64,000 nt of DNA. Origin: Dryococelus australis (lineage: Eukaryota; Arthropoda; Insecta; Phasmatodea; Phasmatidae). A program made the position numbers and the translations under genes. Under the pieces are notes generated by a model. That model was not told the origin of the DNA. It saw nothing but the letters and a program-made list of their open reading frames with translations, and did no database searches. Shown here piece by piece: positions 1-11,500 of the stretch (positions are counted from its first letter, which is position 1; the number at the start of each line of letters is the position of its first letter). The DNA lies in contig CM056993.1 in the NCBI GenBank assembly GCA_029891345.1, positions 107,871,800 to 107,935,799 on the forward strand, given 5' to 3'.

Positions 1-1190
1 TTTGATTAATTTATATCTCTTTGTGAATGCTTAATATTTCATGTGAATGTAATTTTATTACTTTGGTCCATGTTTAATTTATAATTTTTAATTTATGCTT
101 CGTAGATGTTAGTGCATTCTATCATTTTGTTTCTTGTGGCATTAGGTGATTTGTGGAAGTCGACGAGTGAAGGTAGTTGCATTTCGATAGTTACCATATT
201 TCATTCTGGTTAGCTATACCTGAGTGCCATAATTTGCGTGTGGTTAACTGATTCATGGAATGGGATAATTCCTTCCTTTTGTTTCATCTAGTATGCACGG
301 TTTATTAATGTTTAGAACATGTGATTTTCGATTTTACTAAAGAGTTTTTACGACACCTAGGATCTTGGGCGGTAAGTGATTAATTTAATGTGCACTCATT
401 TTAATGGCATATAATGAGTGATTTTGGTTAACAGTTGATTTGTTTCTAAATCTTCTGGGCGCCTCGTTCCTTTGTTTAATGAGTTTGCATATTTTTAACA
501 TGTGTGTGTTTCAATAAATATTTTTGGTTTATATTAGTGTGATTTAATGTGCTTGTGGTTAAGTGATTCGCAGAATTGTCTTAAGTCGTTCATTCATTCT
601 TTGGTTAGTAATTGTGTGTTTTTTCGTGTTATTTTGGAATAACATAAATTAGTAGGGAAATAGTTTTGGGAGTTCTTCATGTTTTGAATTTTTGCTCCAT
701 CTGTTACAAGTTGTTTGCATGTGCACCATAATTGTAAATTGGGGTAAGTCGTTTTAATTGATTTATGATAAATTATGTCATCTTTGTGGTGTGTTTTTCA
801 TTGGTTTCTTTCATGTGCGTAGAATGCAACAACTTAATGTCGCGTGTTTCGTACTTATTTGGTATCACCGGAATACTATTTTAAAACATTCGTTTCGAAT
901 TACGTTTTTACGACCTCCGCCATTTCACATATCTAATTAGTCGCGAGTACCCCACGACCTCAGTGTACATTCAGACACCGGCCGAAGCAGATGTATCTCC
1001 GACCTAATTAGTCACATGCGTTCCGTCACCTCACCCAGCTTCCCATGATGTGCTCCACCACCTCATTCCTAATTAAACGGAAGTGTCTTACTGCCCTCAT
1101 TAGTTACATATGTTCCATTCCCTCCTCACCCATCTTACTGAACTTAATACATAACGACACTCTTCCCCAAAACATAACATTTATGCCACT
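1..1190. other. Non-coding, no recognised feature
   Basis: AT-rich, T-biased sequence. The short open frames (for example at 758-940) have no recognisable product. I see no repeat family or gene here. Confidence 0.6.
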
Positions 1191-1201
1191 CATGCACCAA
1201 A

Positions 1202-1267
<66 letters not shown>

Positions 1268-1271
1268 TTTG

Positions 1272-1337
<66 letters not shown>
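1191..1337. repeat. Two (AT)n runs with an inverted-repeat collar
   Basis: About 60 bp of AT repeat (1205-1264) is flanked by ATGCACCAAACTC on the left and its exact reverse complement GAGTTTGGTGCAT on the right; a second AT run of about 60 bp follows. The arms would close a long AT hairpin. Peptides of repeated Ile-Tyr read here are artefacts. Confidence 0.9.
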
Positions 1338-1339
<2 letters not shown>

Positions 1340-1340
<1 letters not shown>

Positions 1341-2039
1341 TGTGTGTTAATATATCCAAAATTCCCCAAAAATGGATTAATACATTAATACTTAATCCGA
1401 TTGATCAGATTTGCCAATTAATCGGAATATGATTAGTCAATTAACCAGATTAGCCATTAATCCACATCTATTTTTAGATCCGCTCCATCAACGTGTCATT
1501 CACCTAGTGTTCCAGAACCACCCTGCCCTTACTACTGGAGGCCTCCAGAAAAATGCGAGTCCATTTCGCACTTATTTCCAGAGCCTATTAACAGCCAATC
1601 TGAAGTAATAAAAAAAAAGGCTAATGTTTGTTCACATTTAACATAAACGTAAGGCTGAACTGTTTTTGTGGAATTTTTATAATGTATACTTCCAAATAGA
1701 GGAGATGGAAGATGTAGGAATCAAAACCGCGCAATTCACTTTGTACTGAAACCCCAAGTGGTTTTTTGTTTAAATAAATAAAAAACGCTTTGCACATTAA
1801 ACTGAGCTAAATTTATATCTAAAAAAAGAAGAAAAAAAACGGCGAACACAGTCATGGTTCGCTAGGGATTCAACGCCGAACGTCGCGCTTGAAAGGCAAC
1901 TTCTTGGTGACGACAACCACAGATGTCGGAACTCAGTACCAGTTGGAACACAGTATTGGTTTGCGACTTCCGCGATTCGCTACACTACCCTCCAGCCGTA
2001 CAATTTAAACGCAGCTTTTGCAGGCTGCGAAGGCAAGCA
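1340..2039. other. Non-coding, no recognised feature
   Basis: Mixed AT-rich sequence. A 65-codon open frame at 1411-1608 is unrecognised and probably chance. Confidence 0.5.
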
Positions 2040-2345
2040 GCTGGAAACGATAGCTGTTTCCGCGTGCGTCGTCCCGCAACAGTCGCCGGTGGCGCGCGTG
2101 GTGGCGGTGGCGACCGCAGCGCCAGGTGACGTGCGCGCGCGGACGCACCGCGACGACGCAAGGTGGCGCGCTAATTGGACCGCGCCTCGCCACATCTGCC
2201 CCGACAACTGACGCGGACGGACGTGTGCTGGCTGTCCCTCTGCCGCCCGCCGCCACATGCGCCCGTCCCGCGTCCGGCCCGGGTGCGCGGGCCTCTGCCG
2301 CCAGACACCCCTGTCGCCCGCACGTAACGGAAGAGGAAGTGCAAC
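2040..2345. promoter_or_regulatory. CpG-rich patch, possible promoter or first-exon region
   Basis: About 300 bp are strikingly rich in G, C and CpG (runs such as GCGCGCGCGGACGC) in otherwise AT-rich DNA. It lies about 3.1 kb upstream of the first recognised CC2D2A exon on the same strand. Open frames on both strands here look like by-products of GC content. It could be a promoter or a GC-rich repeat. Confidence 0.3.
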
Positions 2346-2463
2346 CTTCCGTTGGCCCCCCCCTCCCTCCTGAAATCACGAGCTCCGAGTGCGGTATATT
2401 TTGGTAAGTCGAGGGTTCAATCCCCCTCGGCTACACGAGGCTCTAACTGGTGACTTTCTAATT

Positions 2464-2755
2464 TTATCTGGTTGGATTTTCATCTCCTCCTCCCTCCATA
2501 TGAGTGAGTGAAGAAATTTGGTGGGCTCTTAACATCGAGGTCTTGAGAGCGGATAAGGGTAATCGAGGTGAGTATGGAGCGGTGCCAGAATGAAAGGGCG
2601 GGGGAAGCGGGAGATTCCAGAGAAGACCTGCCGACCAATGGCATCGTCCGGCAAAGTTCCCACATGCGAGAATCTGGAGTGACCCGGCTGGGGATTGAAC
2701 CCGGATCGCCTTGGTGGGAGGCGAGCAGGCTAACGACTCGGCCACCCCTCTCCCC
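2464..2755 (-). mobile_element. tRNA-derived SINE
   Basis: On the minus strand the element opens with a pol III box A-like GGTGGCCGAGTCGTTAGC (2729-2746), followed by box B GGGTTCAATCCC (2691-2702). A tail follows of the type seen in arthropod SINEs, with CACTCCAGATTCTCGCATG and TCTCCCGCTTCCCCC. It resembles a retroposed tRNA and is not a functional tRNA gene. A diverged relative lies at 59620-59755. A lone box-B-like T-arm on the plus strand at about 2410-2435 may belong to another copy. Confidence 0.75.
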
Positions 2756-2791
2756 TCTGAGTCTTCATCAGTACTTACCCTTCAGTAGAGG

Positions 2792-3132
2792 TATAGGCTG
2801 TTAGTGGTAAATTGAACACTTTTTCATGCATTGGTCAAATGGAACTATAAAGTCATTAGAAAACTAAGTATTTTACAAATTTGTTAATTCTTACACTTAT
2901 ATGCGTACAAAAAAAAAAAAAGAAAACTAAAATAACAATTTTAGTAGGCACAGACGTTAACCTAAAACTTTAAATTCAAAGTTAATACATGGAACCACTT
3001 TCCTTTTGTCATTACCAACTTTACTGGACTCATGTCAGACATTGTCTCCGTTCAAAATACATGCAGGTAGGGGCAGTGACATTTTTCAATGGGTGATTTC
3101 AAAAGTGTTCACTTAACTGTGAACAGCTTATA
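2792..3132 (+). mobile_element. MITE, family M, copy 1
   Basis: The left end TATAGGCTGTTAGTGG and right end CACTTAACTGTGAACAGC plus TTATA form inverted termini. The interior matches copy 4 (33691-34118): both carry CTTTACTGG and AAAATACATGCAGGTA near the right end. It has no coding capacity, so it is a non-autonomous DNA element. It may use a TA target. Confidence 0.75.
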
Positions 3133-3811
3133 CGTGAATTTCATGAATTTATTCGACAGCAGCTTTAAGGCTGTGCTACAATCGACATAACCATACCAGT
3201 TACAGCAAGAGTTTAATACCTTTTACATAGTGATGCTTGTTACAACCAAGCATAACAGTATCCATAACCATCGCCAATGCATAGTAAGTTGCAAAACTTT
3301 TAACTTTCTTGATTAAGAACCTTTGCATAGCCAATCAGAATCCACTCTTACGAAGTATGCAAGTCATATTCACGTTCATAACTGTGTGTTTTCTGTCACA
3401 AAGCTAAACATACATTTCGCTCCAATTACTGTTTTTTCTTAGTTGTATTTATTTGCTTCTTTAACATGTAGTTTGTAAAACTGAGAACTGCAACAACTAA
3501 AATAATTCATCTGTATCCATTACAACTGTTTACTAACAAGATGTCTACATACAAAAAAGAAGTTGAAATACAGCGTGGTCTGGGAAAGAATGTACCTATT
3601 TTAAAAATGTGTTACTTAGCTCCACAATGTGATTCAAGGGCTCTTTGTTTGCACATAAGGTAATATAAACTCTGAACCTTTTTTAGGTTATCACATGGTC
3701 TAATGAAAGTTTTTTAGGTAATCGCATGGCCTACAAAGCCTCTTTCTGTACACAATTTGTGACATGACAAGTACCTATAGCCGGTAGACAATTTTGTCCC
3801 ATACTCGAGTG

Positions 3812-3858
3812 AGCATGTCTCTTATAACATCAGTAAAGACTGTTATAAGAGACATGCT
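3812..3858. repeat. Perfect hairpin, 18-bp arms
   Basis: AGCATGTCTCTTATAACA at 3812-3829 is exactly reverse-complementary to 3841-3858, with an 11-nt loop. It could be the ends of a small MITE, a structured RNA or chance. Confidence 0.9.
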
Positions 3859-4454
3859 GTGGTGGGATTTTGGGAAGTGTTCAGTCACATCTGGACTAGC
3901 TCAAGTCTTCACAAGTCATGTTTTCAATTAATGTTTTTTCATACTCATCTTGCTTGAGAATGTGCTGCAAGTGGTGATGGTACCAAATTGTATGCATTTT
4001 ATCAGCAATAGAACAATGGTTTTTGGTACTAAGAAATTAACATTTTTAGTTGTTGAAAGGAAAATCATTGTAAGCATCATCTTGAACTGTACGGTCATTA
4101 ACAGATTACTACCTCTAGTTTTTTGACCTGTAAATCATCAAATTGCAATACACACTCAAAAAATTCTGGAGCTTAAGTAGTTTACTTTGAAAAATTAGTT
4201 TTTCAAGGAAAAGAAAAGTATTCTTATCCATTAATGAATTCAGTATAATTTTATTCTGGTGTCATTATTTTTAAAATTTTTGGTTCTTTTGAGCTGTTTT
4301 TACCAACTTCCCATTTAATTATAACATTTAACAGAAATCAGGTTAGTGGAAGGAGTTTGCACTTGAATAACTGTCTGATTAAATAGCAAGGAGACTAGAC
4401 CAGTGCTGGTATGACTTACTCTACTTACGAATAGTGAGTTGGTCCACTGTAATT

Positions 4455-4460
4455 ATGGAG
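4455..4460 (+). other. Candidate short start exon (ATG GAG then GTATGT)
   Basis: An ATGGAG is followed directly by a good donor, GTATGT, in phase 0. That phase would splice to the exon at 5440 and give M-E-S-P-S-E-D. This is only a motif coincidence until transcript data are seen; the true first exon may instead lie further upstream or outside the window. Confidence 0.15.
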
Positions 4461-4981
4461 GTATGTATAACTGTGTGTGATGTAAAGCCAAAAGCTTAAT
4501 TTTTTTTATATGAGTCTGTTCATCACTTTTAGCCCTGGACAAAAATTATTAACTGGAATCATCTCTTCCAACAGGCATGATGTGAAACATCTATATGTGC
4601 CTGTGATGAGGTGAGCACGTAAGTGACTGCACTTTGCTTGTGTCATGTCTTCATTTTTCTTGCTCACTCAGAATTCACCAGTTATACTGACTAATGGCTG
4701 TTTAAATAGCCCACTGTGTTGGAGGGTGTGGCCAGCTTGAGGTACACCTATAACACTAGCCATACTTGTGGTTAGTGTGTGTAAATTCTTCAAAATGAGT
4801 AATGTGTTTTAGAATTGAGCAGTCTGATGATATTTTTTGGAAAAATATTTTATTTTGTTTCCCTTGTCTATGAAACTGTAGAATGAAATTGAGTAAGTAT
4901 TTGTGTAATATTTTATAACTGAGACAATATTAATAAATCGTTGCCCTGTATGGTATACGGGCATCATGCTGAAAGTGTTAG

Positions 4982-5245
4982 TATAGGTTGTTCACAGTAA
5001 AGTGAGCACTTTTGAGACCCTAGTTACTTTTTTTCTTTTAGCCTTTTTTTAATAATTTAACCACCTTTTTAAATAAATATTGCTATGTAGATAATAAATA
5101 TTGCTATGTAGATAATAAACACAGTGTATATATTCCACCATGCTCTGAAGTTAATGTCTAAGAATGAAAAAAAAAAAAATTTATTGATTATTATTCCAAA
5201 TGAGAGGGCTTTCAAAAGTGCTCACTTTACCGTGAATGGCCTCTA
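4982..5245 (+). mobile_element. MITE, family M, copy 2
   Basis: It starts TATAGGTTGTTCACAGTAA and ends with the inverse, TTTACCGTGAATGGCC plus TCTA; the inner ends AGTGAGCACTTTTGA and TCAAAAGTGCTCACT are also inverse. The interior differs from copies 1 and 4 and holds a tandem duplication of about 20 bp (AATAAATATTGCTATGTAGAT) near 5082-5120. It lies about 195 bp before the exon at 5440. Confidence 0.75.
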
Positions 5246-5439
5246 ACCATGCAGTCATTAATCACTAACTTTATTTTGGCAAGTTGTTTACAATTTGAGT
5301 GTAACCTCAGGCCACTGCTTGTATACATACTTATGGTTATGAAGTGATAGTATGAATTGTCTGCTTAGGTGGCATTGGAGCTTGTAACCTGTATGCCAGT
5401 CTTGTGGCTATGTTCTTAAAATTGATGTGAATGTTTCAG

Positions 5440-5551
5440 AGCCCCAGCGAGGATGCCATGTACGACTTCTTCACACACGTGTGGCAAGATGAGCAGGAGC
5501 AGCCATCCCAGCATCTTGCGTCCATGCCGTCGAGTGCCAAGTCTGACACGG
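5440..5551 (+). CDS. CC2D2A: CC2D2A exon 1 of the visible set
   Basis: The exon follows an acceptor ending TTTCAG and stops before donor GTACAG. It reads SPSEDAMYDFFTHVWQDEQE and onward, matching the vertebrate block with SAEEAYNFFTF before an acidic stretch. It begins in phase 0 and leaves one base for the next exon. Because it starts in phase 0 and has no obvious initiator, at least one upstream coding exon must exist, perhaps very short. Confidence 0.85.
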
Positions 5552-8500
5552 GTACAGGCCTGTATTCACAAGCTATTTTCTGTCACTTATGTATCTATGG
5601 CTAACATAATCATTAAAATCTGTTGAAGTATTAAGTTTTAGATAGTAAAATCTTGCTGTGTTTAATTTGTTTGTGTTGGCTACTTAGACATGGACTATGT
5701 AATAAATGTGTCTCTTCTGATATGTCAGGATGGAAGGTGAGTGGGATGTGCTATATGGTGAGATGACATGCTTAGTGAGTTGGTTGGCTTCAAGAAAAAA
5801 AGAAGATTCTTAACTTCTACTTGAAGCACTCACTAGATAACCTGCATATAAAAAAAAATCCTCACATTATTTGTGTTTTATGTAATTTGCAGATGGTTTG
5901 AATTTGAAATGTTGTTGTTGGTTTTTTTTTACCATGATTTTGTTCTCCATATTTTGACATGAATTTTTTCATTCCTGGCAGTTTGTTGCCATGTTGTAAA
6001 ATATAATTTTCTTCTCTGTGTGTCGGACATGCTGAGTGTGCACGTATATTGTGCCTCAGGTGACGGTGATGGTGAGGGAGAGCAGGAGAAATTACTAGCT
6101 ACAGAGATACTGGGCTTGAAGAATGACTGGGAGCTGCTAATACAAGGATTCCCTGAGTGTGTCAACTGGCGAGAGCAGGTTGCCAAGGAAAAAGCTGTTC
6201 TCTTCTGCCCCAGCTCAGATCCTGGTGAGCACATTATGCTCTAAATACAACAAAGTTGGACAGGCTGTTAATTCATTCTGAGTTTCTTGTTGGTGGTGGT
6301 AAGTCTTGCGACTTTTTCATACCACGTACGGTGTTTCATGTTGTACTGTAGTGTATACCAGACGTGCCCTGAACCTGCTAACACTATAAAGCAAGGAACT
6401 GCGCCTTTCCCAAGCACACATATGAGGAACTCTCCACCTTCCCTCTTCTTGTAGGCATGCATGCAAACTCACACATTCCATAAACTGATGACAAAATATT
6501 TTAGTATTAAAAACATTGAATGAAAAAGTTTAAGACAAATATTAAATTTAAAAAAAAATCCTTAGCAATCAAATGAAACCAAATCTATGTCTTTTGGAAA
6601 AAATGGGTATGTTTTCTTTAATTTTTGCTTTTGAATTTTTTATTTCCAATAAAATCTATGAAATCAAAAAATAAATGCCAAACAGTAATCAAAAAACAGT
6701 TATGTAATAAACCAAAAATGTTTAACTTTTCATTTTGCTTTTGCAAATTTAAAGAAAAAAATAAGGGTTGTCATTTTGCACATAAGTACTAACAGCTAAA
6801 CATATTGACTAAATTTACTTCTCCAATTTTCAATCTTACCTTCTTTCTGTAAAAGCTTTATTATGCAACATAAGGCAGCTGCCACCATCTTAAATTGTAC
6901 TTAAATTGCTCTGCAACAATAATGTTTCTTGAACTCCTCAGTTAAAAGAGGTGAGTGAAATATATCTTGAAGACATTAAAGTAAAAGTTGTCTGAACAGT
7001 AACTTATTTACAGTGGTGAGAATTTCACAGCATCATGTAATAGGTGCATTAAAACTAGTTATTATATTAATGATGTAGTGTTACACACTAGGCAGAGGGA
7101 ATAAATATGAGCATGTATGCCAAAAGTGTTCCTTTAACCGTGAACCAACTATGGGAGTATTTTCTTGTGTTACAGGAGTTTTGTATAAAAGTAGGTTACA
7201 ATGCTGAAATTTCAAGGGCATCATAAACAATTATTATAACAGTAATGGAAATTTTTATGCCTCTTTCTTGTAAAACCGTTGTATTAAAAACCTAGGCAGC
7301 TGTAGGAGTACTGTTCTTGTAGTCCTTAATGTAAGGACCTACGTGTGGCTAGCCAGTGTGTTGCATGTGAGCTGAGCAGCATGGTATGACATGTGTTTCA
7401 CTGGTCACGTTGGTGCAGTTCCACTGGAACAGAAACTGCTGCCAGGCTGTGAGCCTCGCTACCTAGAGGACGAGGGTCTATACGTGGGGACCAAGCCACC
7501 TGCGGCCAGGCGCAACAGGAACAAGTTAGAACAGCGTCTCATCTCTGAGGGCAACATGTGAGTACTTTTGTACGTATGTTTGTGTCTCAGTGTAGGAACA
7601 TCCTAGTCACTTTGCAGTTTTACAGTAGCCATCATATTGTATAGCTAAAATTTAGTAGTATAAAACTAGCAGGTATGTAAAAAACACATTTCAATTATAG
7701 CAGAAGACCAAAACATAACTTATTTTGAGCATCTTGTACAGAAGGTTGGCAGAGGTGTTGTACGAGGCTGATAGATATTGCATTAATATGATGTGCACTT
7801 ACCAAGAGTGTGCAGACCTTCTACACCCTAAGTGTTATTGTCAATTGTTCACACAGAATGTGATATTCTGAGAGAGAATACCTACCTTCGGTCGTACATT
7901 CAATACTTAACAATAGGGTAGATTAGAAAAAAACTCACAAAACTCACAATAATGAAGAAATGAACACAAACTTGTAATCTCTAGCTTTCATCAGTAAGGC
8001 GATTGCAGTACGTCTTTAATTTTTTTGTTTGTTTGAAGGATAGTGTATACCCCAAGATAGTCTCCTGAAGCTTCATTAGTTAAAAATTTTTTCCAAGTAG
8101 TAAAAAAATACGGTTTAATATTTTTTTAAACACATAAAACATTTATCATCCCATTAACACATAAAAGTGGGTTTGTTTATTATTATGTTTAATTGTTGAT
8201 ATTCAGCTTTATTACATGTAGCAGGTTTATATGAGTCACAGTGATCTAAATTAATGGGAAATATATCTGAAGTACAAATATTTGAGGTCAAACACACAGC
8301 TGGTTCAGTATTATTGAAAACTTTTCAAATTAATCATAAAAAAATCCTGTGCACCAGTGCATTTAATATAAATGCTTCCAGAAATGTTTGCAGTCTTGCT
8401 TCTATGATTTAGTCCTTGTACTAAAAAAGTAATGAAGAATTTACAATGCCACGACAAGGTCTTCCCGACCGTCAGACACAACGTTACAGCCTGACCTTTT

Positions 8501-11500
8501 CCACCACCAAAATTAGTTAAACATTTACAATACCTTGACAAGTGTTGTGTGGCTTTCGGCTAAATCCTAGAATTCCAGTAACTTGCTATAGTGTGAAGAA
8601 ATCACAGATAATTGTACACTATTTTGTTTTGATAACTTTGTAAACAAAGTATTTTTGGTTTTTGGAGCAGTTATTTTTCCACAAATATTCATTTTCGCCA
8701 ATTCAATAGATTTCTGTAACAAGAAAACCAGGATGTACACGTAAAAAATATATGTTTAATGTGAAGTTTACCACAGTAGTGAAATCCGCACGACATTTTG
8801 TTTTGTAAGGTTATGTTTCTGCTTTTTTTCTACTACCGAGCCAGGCCAACCACTCTGACGAAAGTAGAAATAGAATCTACTTTTGTCAGGGCTGCATTTG
8901 TCGGGGTGACCATGCTCCTGATTGGCTGTTGAAAAATTTTTGTCTGTGTCGGGGCTGTATTGTCGGACTGTCGGGTTATTATAAATCCAGCTTAAGACTT
9001 AAATTTATGGTCAGTGAAAATATTTTTCTTGCTCTCATTATAGAAACATTTAGCATTATCATTTCACCTTTGTTGTCAAGGATCTGTGAAAATCTTAATC
9101 TACTAGGTTAGGGCACCTTTTACACATAAAGTTGGATGCACAACCATTCGTTGCACCCATCAGTCATCCGTCCGTAATTCAGTCATCCTTATGTTTTTTC
9201 ATCCATCAATTGAAAGTGACTCACAACAATCCGTCATCCATCAATCCTTCTGTACGGAAAAGTTTCTGTTTAACAACATAACATTGTGACGCGCGTCCGA
9301 TTAGATTGACTGGATATGGTAGTTACAGATTTTACTTGCTAGACCAAAAGCGACTTAGGTAGCGGGCATGAGGCAAGGAGTGTTGGCTAGTTCTGATACA
9401 CTCTCACCTCTAATTAGGTAGTTGAGGTAAGTTTAGTCTTAAGCCGGGTTAATGCCTGTACTAATGTTCCAAAGTGGTGCTTCTTTCGTTCAGAAGACCA
9501 AGTTGTCCCAACCTAGGCGAACTTCCACTCCAGTTAAGAAACTGTAGACAACAGGGTGATACTTTTAGCTGGTACGGACACACGGTGGAAACTCAATTAA
9601 TATTACCGGTGCAGGCGTGACTGCTTGACGTCTGAGTTTGGCGGCATGGACCCATTCCGCCTGTCCGTCCTGTGTAGGATAGGGTAATACTATCCTCGGC
9701 CAGACAGCAGGGTGAGCCAGGTGTTGCACTCTATGTCTCCTACCACTCCTTCTCCTATGAGGCATAGGGTAACAGTTTTTATAAATCACGCAGTGCACTG
9801 AAACGGAAATACTAATGGTGTACCCCAATAGTGACTTGTCGGCCAGCTCGATAAGAGTCCCCACTGATCCCCCACCGTAGGCGGGCTGATCAGGGACGTT
9901 GATCCGGAGTCGCACCAAGCCTCTACTGGTTGTGCGTCCACCCAGAATACTCAGCAGCACTGCAGGTCACCGTCACCATGCACTGATAGTGCGAGTGGTG
10001 CGAAGCAACCCGAGTGTGTCGTGCCTCCTGGTGTGAAGGTTTTACTAGTAGTTGGGGCGTTAGTGTTTCCTCCCCACAGCACTAATAGTGCTGTGTGTTT
10101 GATGGGAAGAAACAAGTAGCCGTCTAATGGGTATGTCTTAGTTCAGTTTAATAACTTCCCCGGATTCCGTTGGCAGTGCACAGGGTACTTTTCCTCCAAC
10201 TGTGAATACAGATCTATACCCTGGAGATAAAAGTAGCAAAGTAAAAAGCAACGTGTGTTTATTGAAAGTTCTATAGACATGTGACCTGTGCTACATCCTA
10301 CCAAGTCGAGGATAGCGGAAGGTAACTGCGTGGTTCCAGGTGTAGGTGACCTGGTTCTAAATAAACGGGAAAAACTGATTCTAGACGAAAATAAGAGTTA
10401 CAGTTAAACTACTAATTAAATGTGTCTAGAAGAGACAAATTAAGTTAAAAGAAGAAAGGTTGTGTTTGTATGTTGTCGGGTTGACTGGTCGTCGACGTAC
10501 GTAGTTGGTTGCCGTGAAGGCGTACTTGTAGGCTTCAAACCTCTTTAGAGCTTCCGAGCACTAAGAGTGCTGTGGGCGGTGCAAGAGATGCGAAAGAATG
10601 ACTCCAGAGCTTCTCTTTATTATTACTTTTTTTATTTTTTCTGGCGAGCTCCCAAATCCCGCTACGCCAGTGTGAACACCTTCACAGTTCTGTGTGCCCT
10701 CCAGCATGCTTGTTAGTAACTAAGACGGTTGGAGAATGGGATGCATCTCAGGGCAAACCCTTTACGCCTTAGGTCGGGTTTAATTAACAAAATGGGCGCA
10801 TGCATCACGGCTGAGCAGGGTTGTCTCATGCCATGGCTACAATTGTAGCCATGGAGACACCCTGAAAGAAGAAGGGTCTAGTAAGGGGCATAGAAAACCA
10901 GGCAAAGAGGAGAGGGCCTGGAGAAATCTATGCTACAGTCGCGGAGGATAAAAATAATTCCTTTTATTGGATTTGGGCTGGAGAAAGTAGGGTTATAGTA
11001 GTTATAGATAGATTTTGTGAGGTTAATGAGGATGATATGAAGTGTGTCGATCCGCTGCTGGAATGTATCCAGGGTCGTACCGCAGTAGCACGGCCCTGGA
11101 GGCGGGGACAGAACTGCGCCACCCACCTGCCCGCAGATGCCAGTTATCTGTCTGGAAGCAGAAAAAACTGTTAGTTTCCAGGCATAAAAATAGGAGTAGT
11201 TAGGGAGGGGAAGGGGGTGGTAGTACGATGTAATGAAATGCTTTTACCTACAGTGAAAATTCGCTTGCAGCTAGTGTGGTGTTGTGTGTAGTTTTGGCAG
11301 AGTTGTGCGTGACCAGTGTATTGTCAAATAATTAGGTAATTAGTAGTGAAGGGTATAAATAAAATAATTGCCAGCCTGGAGGACACCATATTGGGTATAA
11401 GATAGGTGTATAGGGCCAATGCACAGGCCTATACCAGACCGAATTCCATGTTGGATTCCGTGATGCTGACACTCTGGTGCACACGTAATGTAGCATAGAA

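Larger units (their letters stand above)
3133..4981. other. Non-coding; short hairpin and a small direct repeat
   Basis: No gene is recognised. At 3812-3858 there is a perfect hairpin (18-bp arms, 11-nt loop). Two copies of a 23-bp unit beginning TTTTTTAGGT (about 3683-3705 and 3712-3734) sit just upstream. Confidence 0.6.

Noticed and set aside
1144-1359. Ile-Tyr repeat open frames on both strands
   Set aside because: They are translations of the AT microsatellite.
2005-2379. Protein gene in the CpG-rich patch
   Set aside because: Overlapping frames on both strands are open only because the GC content removes stops; no domain is seen.
2464-2755. Functional tRNA gene on the minus strand
   Set aside because: Boxes A and B are present but the body extends into a SINE tail and no clean cloverleaf is seen.
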